A stretch of 11,015 bases of DNA from Gammaproteobacteria bacterium (GTDB taxonomy: Bacteria > Pseudomonadota > Gammaproteobacteria > Chromatiales > Chromatiaceae): contig JAHEHQ010000057.1 of NCBI GenBank assembly GCA_024644505.1, forward strand, positions 1 through 11,015, read 5' to 3'. The notes below the pieces were generated by a model, which worked only from the letters and a program-made list of their open reading frames with translations, was not told where the DNA came from and ran no database searches. How positions within the stretch are numbered: the stretch's first letter is position 1; each line of letters starts with the position of its first letter. A program made the position numbers and the translations under genes. This document shows, one piece after another, positions 1 through 6,214 of the stretch.

Positions 1-810
1 CGCAAGATGCTCGCCGATAAAGGTGGCGATAAAGTGATAGCTGTGGTCGTATCCTTCCTGCATACGAAGGGTCAGGGGAAAATCCGTTTTACGACAGGCG
101 GCTTCCAAATCCTGGGGATAAAGCTGATCCGCCAGAAACTCATCACTTGTGCCTTGATCGATGAATAAGGGTATTTCTGCTGCACCTGCCTTGATCAACG
201 CGGTCGCATCATAAGCCTGCCAAGCCTCCGGGTCGTTACCCAGATAAGCGCCAAAGCATCCCTCCCCCCAGCCACAGACAGACGGATGGCAGATGGGCGC
301 AAAAGCTGAGACAGAGCGATAAGCACCCTTCTCCCTGAGCGCGCAGATCAACGCGCCGTGCCCCCCCATGGAGTGTCCTGTAATCGACTTTAGTCCTGGA
401 ATCACCGGCAGCTCTGCCTCGATCAGCTCAGGCAGCTCTTTGGTAACATAGTCGTACATTTGATAATTCGCGGCCCAGGGTTGCTGGGTTGCGTTAACGT
501 AGAACCCAGCCCCTTTACCCAGATCGTAGCGATCGTGCTCGTCCGCCACATCGTCGCCACGCGGGCTGGTATCCGGCATTACCAAGGCGATACCCAGCTC
601 GGATGCATAACGTTGCGCTCCCGCCTTGCTGCGCACATTGTCATCTGTGCAGGTCAGTCCCGAGAGCCAGTAGACCACCGGTACTTGTTCCTTCGCCGCC
701 CTGGGGGGCAAATAGACGGAAAAGGTCATGCTACAGCGACAGCAAGCTGAAGCGTGCTGGTACCGGTTCAACCAGCCGCCGAACTCTTTGATGCTTTCAA
801 TTTGTTTCAT
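1..810 (-). CDS. fghA: S-formylglutathione hydrolase (3' end cut by window)
   Basis: Hydrolyses S-formylglutathione to formate and glutathione, the second step of glutathione-dependent formaldehyde oxidation, in the cytoplasm. The 270 visible residues read without interruption from the ATG at 810 to the window edge. The family is about 280 residues long, so roughly the last ten are missing. It is an esterase-D type alpha/beta hydrolase. The nucleophile motif GHSMGG places the catalytic serine at residue 147, the acid is Asp223 in DQGTSDEF, and the base is His256 in GYDHSYHF. The early block FSVYLPP (30-36) and WLSGLTCTDDN (48-58), which forms the oxyanion region, are typical of the family. 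It starts 10 bp after the stop of the class III alcohol dehydrogenase gene, behind a weak GAGAG ribosome site, so the two are almost certainly co-transcribed. Identity is confident; the symbol fghA (frmB in E. coli) follows common usage. Confidence 0.95.
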   Translation of the reverse strand, partial: MKQIESIKEFGGWLNRYQHASACCRCSMTFSVYLPPRAAKEQVPVVYWLSGLTCTDDNVRSKAGAQRYASELGIALVMPDTSPRGDDVADEHDRYDLGKGAGFYVNATQQPWAANYQMYDYVTKELPELIEAELPVIPGLKSITGHSMGGHGALICALREKGAYRSVSAFAPICHPSVCGWGEGCFGAYLGNDPEAWQAYDATALIKAGAAEIPLFIDQGTSDEFLADQLYPQDLEAACRKTDFPLTLRMQEGYDHSYHFIATFIGEHLA

Positions 811-820
811 GCGGCAGCTC

Positions 821-1930
821 TCAAAATATAATGACGGAGCGGATGCTTTCGCCATTGTGCATCAGATCGAACGCGCGATTGATTTCCTCCAGCGGCATGG
901 TATGGGTCACCATCGAATCCAGCTCGATCTCACCGTTCATGTAACGATCCACGTAACCGGGTAGTTCGGTACGGCCCTTTACGCCACCGAACGCAGTACC
1001 TTTCCAGGTTCGGCCCGTCACCAGCTGAAACGGACGGGTGGAAATCTCCTGCCCGGCACCGGCGACGCCGATGATGGTCGACACACCCCAGCCCAGGTGG
1101 CAACACTCCAGCGCCTCGCGCATGACATGCACGTTGCCGATACACTCGAACGAATAGTCGACTCCTCCGTTGGTCATCTCGACGATGGCCTCAGTGACAC
1201 TGCCGCCCAGTTGCTTCGGGTTGACGAAGTCGGTCGCTCCCAGCGCTTTCGCTATATCCCACTTTTCGGGGTTGATATCGATTGCGATGATGCGTGATGC
1301 CTTGGCCATGACCGCACCCTGGATACAGGAAAGACCGATACCCCCGAGTCCAAAAACAGCCACAGTGGCACCCGGCTCCACCTTGGCGGTATTGAGCACT
1401 GCCCCGATGCCTGTGGTGACACCACAGCCTAGCAAGCAGATCTTGTCGAGTGGTGCCGCTTTGTTCACCTTCGCCAGGGCGATCTCCGGCACTACGGTAT
1501 ATTCGGAAAACGTGGAACAACCCATGTAGTGGTAGATGGGTTTGCCGTTCATGGAGAAGCGGCGCGAGTAATCCGGCATGTAGCCGGTCCACACTGTTTC
1601 CGCGATGGACTGACAGAGGTTGGTCTTGGGCGAGTGGCAATATTCGCATTCCCCGCACTCGGGGATATAGAGTGGAATGACGTGGTCACCAGGTTTCAGT
1701 TGCTTCACGCCTGGGCCACATTCGACCACCTCGCATCCACCTTCGTGGCCTAATACGCAGGGAAATGCACCTTCCGGGTCGTCACCGGAAAGGGTGAAGG
1801 CATCGGTATGACAGACGCCGGAAGCGACGACCTTCAACAGCACCTCCCCTTCTTTTGGTCCTGCCACATGGATGGTCTCAATCGACAGAGGCTTTTTCGG
1901 CTCCCAGGCTACAGCGGCTCTTGCCTTCAT
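821..1930 (-). CDS. adhC: Class III alcohol dehydrogenase / S-(hydroxymethyl)glutathione dehydrogenase
   Basis: Oxidises S-(hydroxymethyl)glutathione, the spontaneous adduct of formaldehyde and glutathione, to S-formylglutathione with NAD+. It has 369 residues, the normal length. Zinc-dependent medium-chain dehydrogenase features are complete: catalytic zinc ligands Cys40 (GVCHTD), His62 (GHEGG) and Cys169 (LLGCGVTTG); structural zinc ligands Cys92, Cys95, Cys98 and Cys106; NAD-binding GLGGIG at 194-199 with Asp218 at the end of the second strand, as expected for NAD preference. A strong GAGGAGAG ribosome site (1937-1944) sits 6 bases before the ATG. An oddity lies just after the structural zinc loop: residues 107-124 depart from the usual family text, and the arginine that normally follows LCQxI is Ala110. 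That arginine binds the glutathione carboxylate in class III enzymes. Function is therefore very likely from overall similarity and the partner gene, but substrate affinity may be altered. Also named frmA or flhA in other species. Confidence 0.93.
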   Translation of the reverse strand: MKARAAVAWEPKKPLSIETIHVAGPKEGEVLLKVVASGVCHTDAFTLSGDDPEGAFPCVLGHEGGCEVVECGPGVKQLKPGDHVIPLYIPECGECEYCHSPKTNLCQSIAETVWTGYMPDYSRRFSMNGKPIYHYMGCSTFSEYTVVPEIALAKVNKAAPLDKICLLGCGVTTGIGAVLNTAKVEPGATVAVFGLGGIGLSCIQGAVMAKASRIIAIDINPEKWDIAKALGATDFVNPKQLGGSVTEAIVEMTNGGVDYSFECIGNVHVMREALECCHLGWGVSTIIGVAGAGQEISTRPFQLVTGRTWKGTAFGGVKGRTELPGYVDRYMNGEIELDSMVTHTMPLEEINRAFDLMHNGESIRSVIIF

Positions 1931-1936
1931 GTCATA

Positions 1937-1980
1937 CTCTCCTCGCAGTTAACTATTTGGTTTCAGGTTTCTTGGTGCAA
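1937..1980 (-). promoter_or_regulatory. Possible promoter and ribosome site of the formaldehyde gene pair
   Basis: Reading the minus strand, TTGCAC (1975-1980) and AATAGT (1952-1957) are separated by 17 bases, a canonical sigma-70 spacing. The -35 box matches consensus at three of six positions and the -10 box at four of six. The GAGGAGAG ribosome site (1937-1944) follows. The 5' leader would be short. This is a weak match in an AT-richer gap, offered because the pair needs a start of its own if the upstream remnant is not transcribed. No operator palindrome is evident. Confidence 0.3.
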
Positions 1981-2009
1981 TAACACTTTTTGAAAAACGG
2001 CTCAGTCTT

Positions 2010-2311
2010 TCAAACTACGTACCGGTTGCAACAGTGCTCCACTGTCCCATTCACGTTTGCCGCCCATTCGATGGATAGGCGCTGACTGGCGCTCCCTTTA
2101 CCGTCCAGCAGTACCGTAAAATCGATGGGTAGGCTCGACTGAAGGCCATGACCGCCTCCCTGTCTTCGTAAACATTGACTGCCAGCACGACAACTGCCCC
2201 ATCCTTTAAATCGGCCCGGGCCCTGTTCACCGAAGGCAGCTCTTTGCGGCAAGGGGTGCGCCAGGTCGCCCAGAAATTAACTGGGGAGGGGGGGGTGACA
2301 ATTGATTCCAA
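2010..2311 (-). pseudogene. Decayed TlpA/ResA-like thiol-disulfide oxidoreductase fragment
   Basis: A remnant of a membrane-anchored thioredoxin-fold protein of the TlpA/ResA/redoxin group, which normally reduce disulfides in the periplasm. From about 2281 down to 2126 one frame reads a recognisable core: VNFWATWRTPCRKELPSVN, then a strand ending VLAVNVYEDREAVMAFSRAYP. The family motif is WCxxC, so the first redox cysteine is replaced by arginine (codon CGC, one base from TGC). Right after AYP the match jumps to another frame, which continues IDFTVLLDGKGSASQRLSIEW. Adding one base at the CCC run near 2126-2128 restores a continuous thioredoxin-like reading. After that the expected cis-proline segment (family text like GLPTTFVID) is absent and the frame ends at 2010. 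Signal peptide and N-terminal strands are also missing. The listed limits run from a TTG codon to the final stop and are approximate. This is surely non-functional as a thioredoxin; a sequencing error could explain the frameshift but not the other losses. Confidence 0.72.
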
Positions 2312-2353
2312 ATCGCATCCGCAGCTTCTTGATAATGCTTCTCAGTTGTCACC
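2294..2353. repeat. Inverted repeat between the regulator gene and the thioredoxin remnant
   Basis: The eight bases GGTGACAA at 2294-2301 are repeated in perfect inverse form as TTGTCACC at 2346-2353, with 44 bases between. Outside the arms, G-rich sequence at 2288-2293 faces the CGACCCC block at 2354-2359, so the imperfect arms extend to about 16 bases. On the minus strand, purine-rich sequence (runs of A and G, 2354-2384) precedes it. It lies just beyond the LysR gene stop. It could be a long-looped transcript hairpin or the ends of a degraded insertion; no U-run follows the downstream arm, so it is not a standard intrinsic terminator. Confidence 0.4.
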
Positions 2354-2392
2354 GACCCCTTTTTCCCTTTTTCAACCTTTTTTCATTGATTG

Positions 2393-3313
2393 CTAATCGT
2401 GCTGCATAATTAGCGGGTTTTCCCTCAATGCGTTTTTCAGATTATCAACAAATGCCTCGGTCAATCTGCCCCGAGGTCTGTGACGCGGGTACAGAAGGCT
2501 GTACTCGTAAGGAATCTCCGGTTCAAACGGGCGCGCCACAACACCCCTTTCCAGGGATTCCGCCGCACCGATGGGCTCGACCAGGGACACGCCAAAACCT
2601 TCCCTTACAAATGCACATGCTGCCTCGGATAGCTGGGTATCCACGGTGGTTAAACGCGATGAAATACCGGCTGTGTCAAACGCGGTGTCAACCAGGCGGC
2701 GTGTCCCCCACTCTTCTCCGAGCGATATGAAAACCTGGTTCTCCAGATCCTCGGGCGTGATTACATCCTTTGCCGCGAGGCGATGGTTTTCGGGAATGAC
2801 ACAAACCATGCTGGTTCGCAGTAACGGTTCTATTGTTATTGCCGGGTGACCGCCGCGAACTGCTGCCAATCCAATATCGAACTGCTGGCTGGCAATCAGC
2901 TCCATAACCTTCTGTGAGCTGCGAATCTGGATCGACACGTTTATGCCAGGCCGTTCGGTAGCGAATTGACTCACCACTCTGGGCAAAAAACCAAGCGCAA
3001 TGGCAGGCATGCTTGCTATCTGCAGCGCGCCTCTTTTAAACAGGCGAATATCAGCCGCTGCTTGAGCGACCTTGTCAATACCAATAAAAGATTTCTCAAC
3101 GGACTCATAGAGAGCTCGTGCTTCCGGAGTAGCTAAAAGACGGCCTTTCTGTCTTTCGAAAAGACCATAACCGATAGCATGCTCCAAAGCGCCGATGAGA
3201 CGACTGACCGCCGGTTGCGTGACCCCCAGGAGATCGGCTGCGCGAGTTATGGAGCCAACCTGCATGACCGCCTGAAAAGCTTCCAGCTGTCGGTGATTTA
3301 TCTTTGCAGGCAT
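2393..3313 (-). CDS. LysR-family transcriptional regulator, opine/amino-acid catabolism type
   Basis: A DNA-binding activator or repressor of 306 residues, the normal LysR size. The N-terminal winged helix-turn-helix spans about residues 8-65, with recognition region SITRAADLLGVTQPAVSRLI at 21-40 and the wing at LFERQKGRLLATP. A periplasmic-binding-protein-like effector domain follows from about residue 95 to 295. The general style (QLEAFQAVM start, ERQKGRL wing) resembles OccR/NocR-like regulators that sense opines or basic amino acids; this subgroup call is from memory of family text, not a search. The gene lies downstream of the catabolic operon in the same direction, 74 bp after its last stop, rather than divergently as many LysR genes do. 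An ATG preceded by AGGTTAGG supports the start. It probably controls the transporter-oxidoreductase operon and perhaps itself; the ligand is unknown. Confidence 0.92.
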   Translation of the reverse strand: MPAKINHRQLEAFQAVMQVGSITRAADLLGVTQPAVSRLIGALEHAIGYGLFERQKGRLLATPEARALYESVEKSFIGIDKVAQAAADIRLFKRGALQIASMPAIALGFLPRVVSQFATERPGINVSIQIRSSQKVMELIASQQFDIGLAAVRGGHPAITIEPLLRTSMVCVIPENHRLAAKDVITPEDLENQVFISLGEEWGTRRLVDTAFDTAGISSRLTTVDTQLSEAACAFVREGFGVSLVEPIGAAESLERGVVARPFEPEIPYEYSLLYPRHRPRGRLTEAFVDNLKNALRENPLIMQHD

Positions 3314-3344
3314 GACCTAACCTGAAAAGTCATAGTCTGGTCTG

Positions 3345-3374
3345 AATAGATAACCCATCGAATGAATTAGTCAA
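3345..3374 (-). promoter_or_regulatory. Possible promoter of the LysR gene
   Basis: On the minus strand, TTGACT (3369-3374; five of six to consensus) is followed after 18 bases by TCTATT (3345-3350; four of six). It lies in the 74-bp gap before the LysR ATG and gives a leader of about 25 bases. The gap has no obvious terminator for the preceding operon, so the regulator could be read both from this site and by read-through. The site is called by eye and is only moderately convincing. Confidence 0.35.
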
Positions 3375-3387
3375 CTGTCGCCGGCTT

Positions 3388-4494
3388 TTACTCAAGAAAC
3401 CTTCCTATCGAGAAGGCCTCAATAGGTAGAGATGTCTCACTCTGAACAGCCAGATGGGCGATGATTTGACCGGTAATCGGTCCCAATTGAAAACCATGGG
3501 CGGAGAAACCAAAGGCATGGAAGGTATCCGGGAACTTTGCACTTGGCCCAATGACTGGAATTCCGTCCGGCATAACCGCTTCGATACCGGCCCAGCAGCG
3601 CAGCACCCGGACATTCCGCATGCAGGGGAAAATTTCCTGTGCCGTGCGTGCACTGAAGGCCAGGCCGCCCATATCCAACTGAGTCTCCTGACGAGCCGGG
3701 TCGGCTTGACCCCGATGCCCACCGCCAATGAGCACCGTGCCGTTTTCGAACTGCTTAAAAGAAAGCGGACGCCCTGTGGCCCCGACCACTGGATTACAAA
3801 ACGGGGCAACCCGCTCGGAAATCATCAACATTGGGGCCTCGACACTCACCGGAACCGGTTCGTCCAATTGTTCGGCTATCCCACCCGCCCAAGCCCCCGA
3901 GCAATTGACCAGGATTGGTGCCTCGATCATCAAGCGGCTGGTCTGAACCTGCCATATGCTTCCCCGTCGCACCAGTTTATCGACACGGCAGCCGGCTTTG
4001 AACTGTGCCCCGGCAGCCTCCGCTCCCTTGCGAAATGCAGTAACAGTCTGAAACGGAAGTGCATACCCGTCATCGCGACATACTATGGCACCGACGCAAT
4101 GACCAGAGACAGCCGGAACCAGGTGTTTCAGTTCATCCTGATCAATGATCTCTTCATGCGTAAACCCAAGGGAGCGCAGTTGCGCCACCCGTTGGCGCAA
4201 GCGTTCCATCTCGCTTTCGTCCTCCGCGACTTTCACCTGCCCGGTTCGACGAAAGCCGCAATCCTGGCCTAGGAAATCTTCCATGTTCAGCCAGAAACCC
4301 ATGGCTGCTACGGACAACGGTATTTCAGCGGGATGCCGACCGAGGCGTCTGACCCCGCCTGCATTCACCCCGGATGCATGTCGTCCCGGATAGGCCTGTT
4401 CCAGAACGATCGAGCTGATCCCCGCCCGCCCCAGATGGAGTGCTGCGGAACAACCGTGAATGCCCGCCCCGATGACAACGGCGTCGGCATGCAT
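3388..4494 (-). CDS. DAO-family FAD-dependent oxidoreductase (opine oxidase B / HcnC-like beta subunit)
   Basis: A flavoprotein of 368 residues that likely oxidises the C-N bond of an amino-acid-like substrate. The N-terminal Rossmann motif is VVIGAGIHG (FAD pyrophosphate binding, GAGIHG at 9-14), with Glu32 at the end of the second strand for the adenosine ribose, then HASGVNAGGVRRLGRHP, which fits the second flavin-contact segment. The C-terminal segment has the family's closing motif, RCWAGIEAVMPDGIPVIGPS followed by HAFGFSAHGFQLGP, which cradles the isoalloxazine ring. No signal peptide or membrane segment is seen, so it is cytoplasmic. It starts two bases after the stop of the FAD/[2Fe-2S] subunit gene, with no strong ribosome site of its own, so translation is probably coupled. 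Size and context match beta subunits of opine oxidase or D-hydroxyproline dehydrogenase better than HcnC of cyanide synthase, which is longer. The actual substrate cannot be read from the sequence. Confidence 0.88.
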   Translation of the reverse strand: MHADAVVIGAGIHGCSAALHLGRAGISSIVLEQAYPGRHASGVNAGGVRRLGRHPAEIPLSVAAMGFWLNMEDFLGQDCGFRRTGQVKVAEDESEMERLRQRVAQLRSLGFTHEEIIDQDELKHLVPAVSGHCVGAIVCRDDGYALPFQTVTAFRKGAEAAGAQFKAGCRVDKLVRRGSIWQVQTSRLMIEAPILVNCSGAWAGGIAEQLDEPVPVSVEAPMLMISERVAPFCNPVVGATGRPLSFKQFENGTVLIGGGHRGQADPARQETQLDMGGLAFSARTAQEIFPCMRNVRVLRCWAGIEAVMPDGIPVIGPSAKFPDTFHAFGFSAHGFQLGPITGQIIAHLAVQSETSLPIEAFSIGRFLE

Positions 4495-4496
4495 AA

Positions 4497-5897
4497 CTAT
4501 TTCTGTTTACCCTCGGGCGCGTCAAACGCAGCCAATTCACCCAGGGTAATCGGCTTGATTGGCGGGCGGATCCGGTAGTAACCAACCTCTGCGGTCGGCA
4601 GGCCGCGTTCGGCGGCGATGACCTCGGATACGGTAAGCCCGCACAAACGTCCCTGGCAGGGCCCCATTCCGGGGCGTCCGAATGACTTCGTCTGATTCGG
4701 CCCCAGGCAGCCCATCCGGACCATACTCCGGATATCTCCGGCTGTGACTTCCTCGCAACGGCAGACGATCGTTTCGTCAGACGGGCATCTCATCACTTCG
4801 GTCGGCCGGTAGAGAAGATCAAGAAACGGGCGAATACGCAGATGGCGCGCCATTGCCACCCGATGGGGAGCCGCCAGCCGGTCCCTTTCCGCTGTTTCGA
4901 TAATATTCAGATGGCGGGCTATCTCCAGGGTGGCAAGCCGTCCTTGAATCTGGGCTACTGCCGCCCCGCCGATCCCGCCACCATCGCCGGCAACATATAT
5001 CTTTTCACTGTCGGTGCGGCCCCAGTCATCCAATCGCGGCCGCCAGCACACCTGTCGAATGTCCCAGATATGCTCGCATCCCAAGGCGCGAGTGATCTGA
5101 ACATTTGGAACCACGCCCTGATGCAGCAAAAGGGTATCGCAGCCGATCCTCTTGTTTTTTCCGCCAACCGAGAAACTGATGGCTTCGAGCTTCGAATCCC
5201 CCTCGACTCTGAGATCAGCAACTCCCTTGAACACGGGCACCCGAGCCTTTCTCAATGCCTTCATGTAACCCAGGCCTTTGAAAAGATATTCGGCTGCCCC
5301 AAGCGCCTTCGGCAGAAAGGGCAGAGCGGATAAATAATTCGCGCGGGATGTCGTTTCGACAAAACCGACGATTTCCGCCCCCGCATTGAGGTACTGCCAG
5401 GCGACCAGAAACAGCAGCGGACCGCTGCCCGCCAGCACGATGGGGCCATCAGGAATCATGGCGCTTGTCTTGAGAAGGATCTGCCCCGCCCCGGCGGTCA
5501 TTACACCGGGCAGCGTCCACCCCGGGATGGGACAGGGGCGTTCCATCGCACCTGTGGCCACGAGTATGTAGCGCGCTGCGACGGACCAGGCACGCCCCTC
5601 CCTGGACAGACCGACGACGCCATCCGCATCGACGTGCCACACAGCCGCCCCCGAGAGGTACTCCATCTGAGCTTTCCCGAATTCAGCGGCCAGTACTTCA
5701 CCCTCACGGTAATCGGGTCCCAGCAGATCCGGATTCGCGAGTGGAGAATGGCCCGTGTCACGATAGATCTGACCGCCAGGCCTCGGTTGTTCGTCTATAA
5801 CCAGGCATCTCAGCCCGAACCCGGCGGCGCTGGACGCCGCCGCCATGCCGGCCGGGCCGGCACCGATGATGGCGAGATCATAGCGCTTGTCTTCCAT
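4497..5897 (-). CDS. FAD/NAD-fold oxidoreductase with C-terminal [2Fe-2S] domain (opine oxidase A / HcnB-like)
   Basis: The electron-transfer alpha subunit of a multi-subunit amine or amino-acid dehydrogenase, 466 residues from the preferred start. The FAD motif AIIGAGPAG has GAGPAG at 12-17; QPRPGGQIYRDTG at 37-49 is typical of this family. A second nucleotide-binding motif, VLAGSGPL, is near residue 157, the ATG motif at 115-117, and the C-terminal flavin motif IYVAGDGGG starts at about 300. The last 90 residues are a BFD-like iron-sulfur domain with ligands Cys379, Cys381, Cys414 and Cys419 (CRC and PCQGRLC). This order is shared with HcnB, the opine oxidase A chain and the N-terminal half of sarcosine oxidase alpha, but no GcvT-like folate domain follows. 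Start choice: a GTG at 5906 is in frame, but GAGGTG (5906-5911) stands 8 bases before the ATG at 5897, so the ATG is preferred. It sits between the small [2Fe-2S] subunit and one DAO flavoprotein. Confidence 0.9.
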   Translation of the reverse strand: MEDKRYDLAIIGAGPAGMAAASSAAGFGLRCLVIDEQPRPGGQIYRDTGHSPLANPDLLGPDYREGEVLAAEFGKAQMEYLSGAAVWHVDADGVVGLSREGRAWSVAARYILVATGAMERPCPIPGWTLPGVMTAGAGQILLKTSAMIPDGPIVLAGSGPLLFLVAWQYLNAGAEIVGFVETTSRANYLSALPFLPKALGAAEYLFKGLGYMKALRKARVPVFKGVADLRVEGDSKLEAISFSVGGKNKRIGCDTLLLHQGVVPNVQITRALGCEHIWDIRQVCWRPRLDDWGRTDSEKIYVAGDGGGIGGAAVAQIQGRLATLEIARHLNIIETAERDRLAAPHRVAMARHLRIRPFLDLLYRPTEVMRCPSDETIVCRCEEVTAGDIRSMVRMGCLGPNQTKSFGRPGMGPCQGRLCGLTVSEVIAAERGLPTAEVGYYRIRPPIKPITLGELAAFDAPEGKQK

Positions 5898-5902
5898 CGT
5901 CT

Positions 5903-6214
5903 TCACACCTCGGAAAGGGGTCTTACGCCTGCCTGCCTCTCCACGCGCATGCCTTCACGCACCCGGGTCATGCAGGCCTGGCTGTTGGGCACGCCATCGA
6001 TCTCCATGAGGCACTCGAAGCATACGCCCATCAGGCAGTATGGCATGCGCGGCGCACCCGATACCGGTGTGCTGCGCACCCAACCCAGGCCGGAGGCCAG
6101 CACTGCCGCCGCCACCATTTCACCCGTGGGAACCTGAATCGGTTTTCCCTCGATGAAAATCGTCACAAGTGACCGACTCTCCTCGTCATCACGCCTTGGA
6201 ATACGTCTAAACAT
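5903..6214 (-). CDS. Small [2Fe-2S] ferredoxin-like subunit (HcnA / opine oxidase gamma-like)
   Basis: A 103-residue iron-sulfur subunit that would pass electrons between the flavoproteins of the complex. Four cysteines, Cys60, Cys65, Cys68 and Cys81 (PYCLMGVCFEC, then QACMTRV), give the C-x4-C-x2-C-x12-C spacing of plant-type [2Fe-2S] clusters in HcnA and the N-terminus of sarcosine oxidase alpha. Residues 17-45 (VTIFIEGKPIQVPTGEMVAAAVLA) form the beta-grasp fold start. The ATG at 6214 is chosen over upstream in-frame codons because a GGAGAG ribosome site precedes it by 7 bases, and because the resulting 8-base overlap with the upstream stop, inside ATGTTTAG, is typical of coupled genes. The first 16 residues, rich in Arg, Asp and Glu, are an extra tail. 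It is not predicted to be exported. Confidence 0.88.
   Translation of the reverse strand: MFRRIPRRDDEESRSLVTIFIEGKPIQVPTGEMVAAAVLASGLGWVRSTPVSGAPRMPYCLMGVCFECLMEIDGVPNSQACMTRVREGMRVERQAGVRPLSEV
5906..5911 (-). promoter_or_regulatory. Ribosome binding site that decides the start of the HcnB-like gene
   Basis: GAGGTG on the minus strand lies 8 bases upstream of the ATG at 5897. The alternative GTG codon at 5904-5906 overlaps this site and has no properly spaced site of its own, although it would give a 4-base overlap with the preceding stop. The site lies inside the last codons of the preceding gene, so translation is likely coupled. Confidence 0.6.

Larger units (their letters stand above)
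1931..2392. other. Gene-free stretch between the LysR gene and adhC
   Basis: These 462 bases hold no intact gene on either strand. They contain the purine-rich tract just after the LysR stop (minus strand, 2354-2384), the inverted repeat, a G4-A-G8 run on the plus strand (2283-2295), the thioredoxin-like remnant, and the probable start region of adhC. One further frame, opening at a GTG near 2353 on the minus strand, gives a short plausible peptide (TTEKHYQEAADAIWNQLS) before the poly-C run. One added base in that run would join it to the thioredoxin remnant, so it may be the N-terminal part of the same broken gene; I do not recognise it. Confidence 0.6.

Noticed and set aside
1985..2000. Short palindrome-like CTTTTTGAAAAAC near the adhC upstream region
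   Set aside because: It is only a five-base A/T stem with no real loop and is probably chance in an AT-rich gap.
2354..2392. Intrinsic terminator after the LysR gene
   Set aside because: The purine-rich tract has no stable hairpin with a following U-run on the minus strand; the nearby inverted repeat has a 44-base loop.
3454..4272. Plus-strand open frame of 272 codons opposite the DAO gene
   Set aside because: It lies wholly antisense to a gene with clear flavoprotein motifs, has no recognisable domain, and its composition is that of a reverse-complement shadow.
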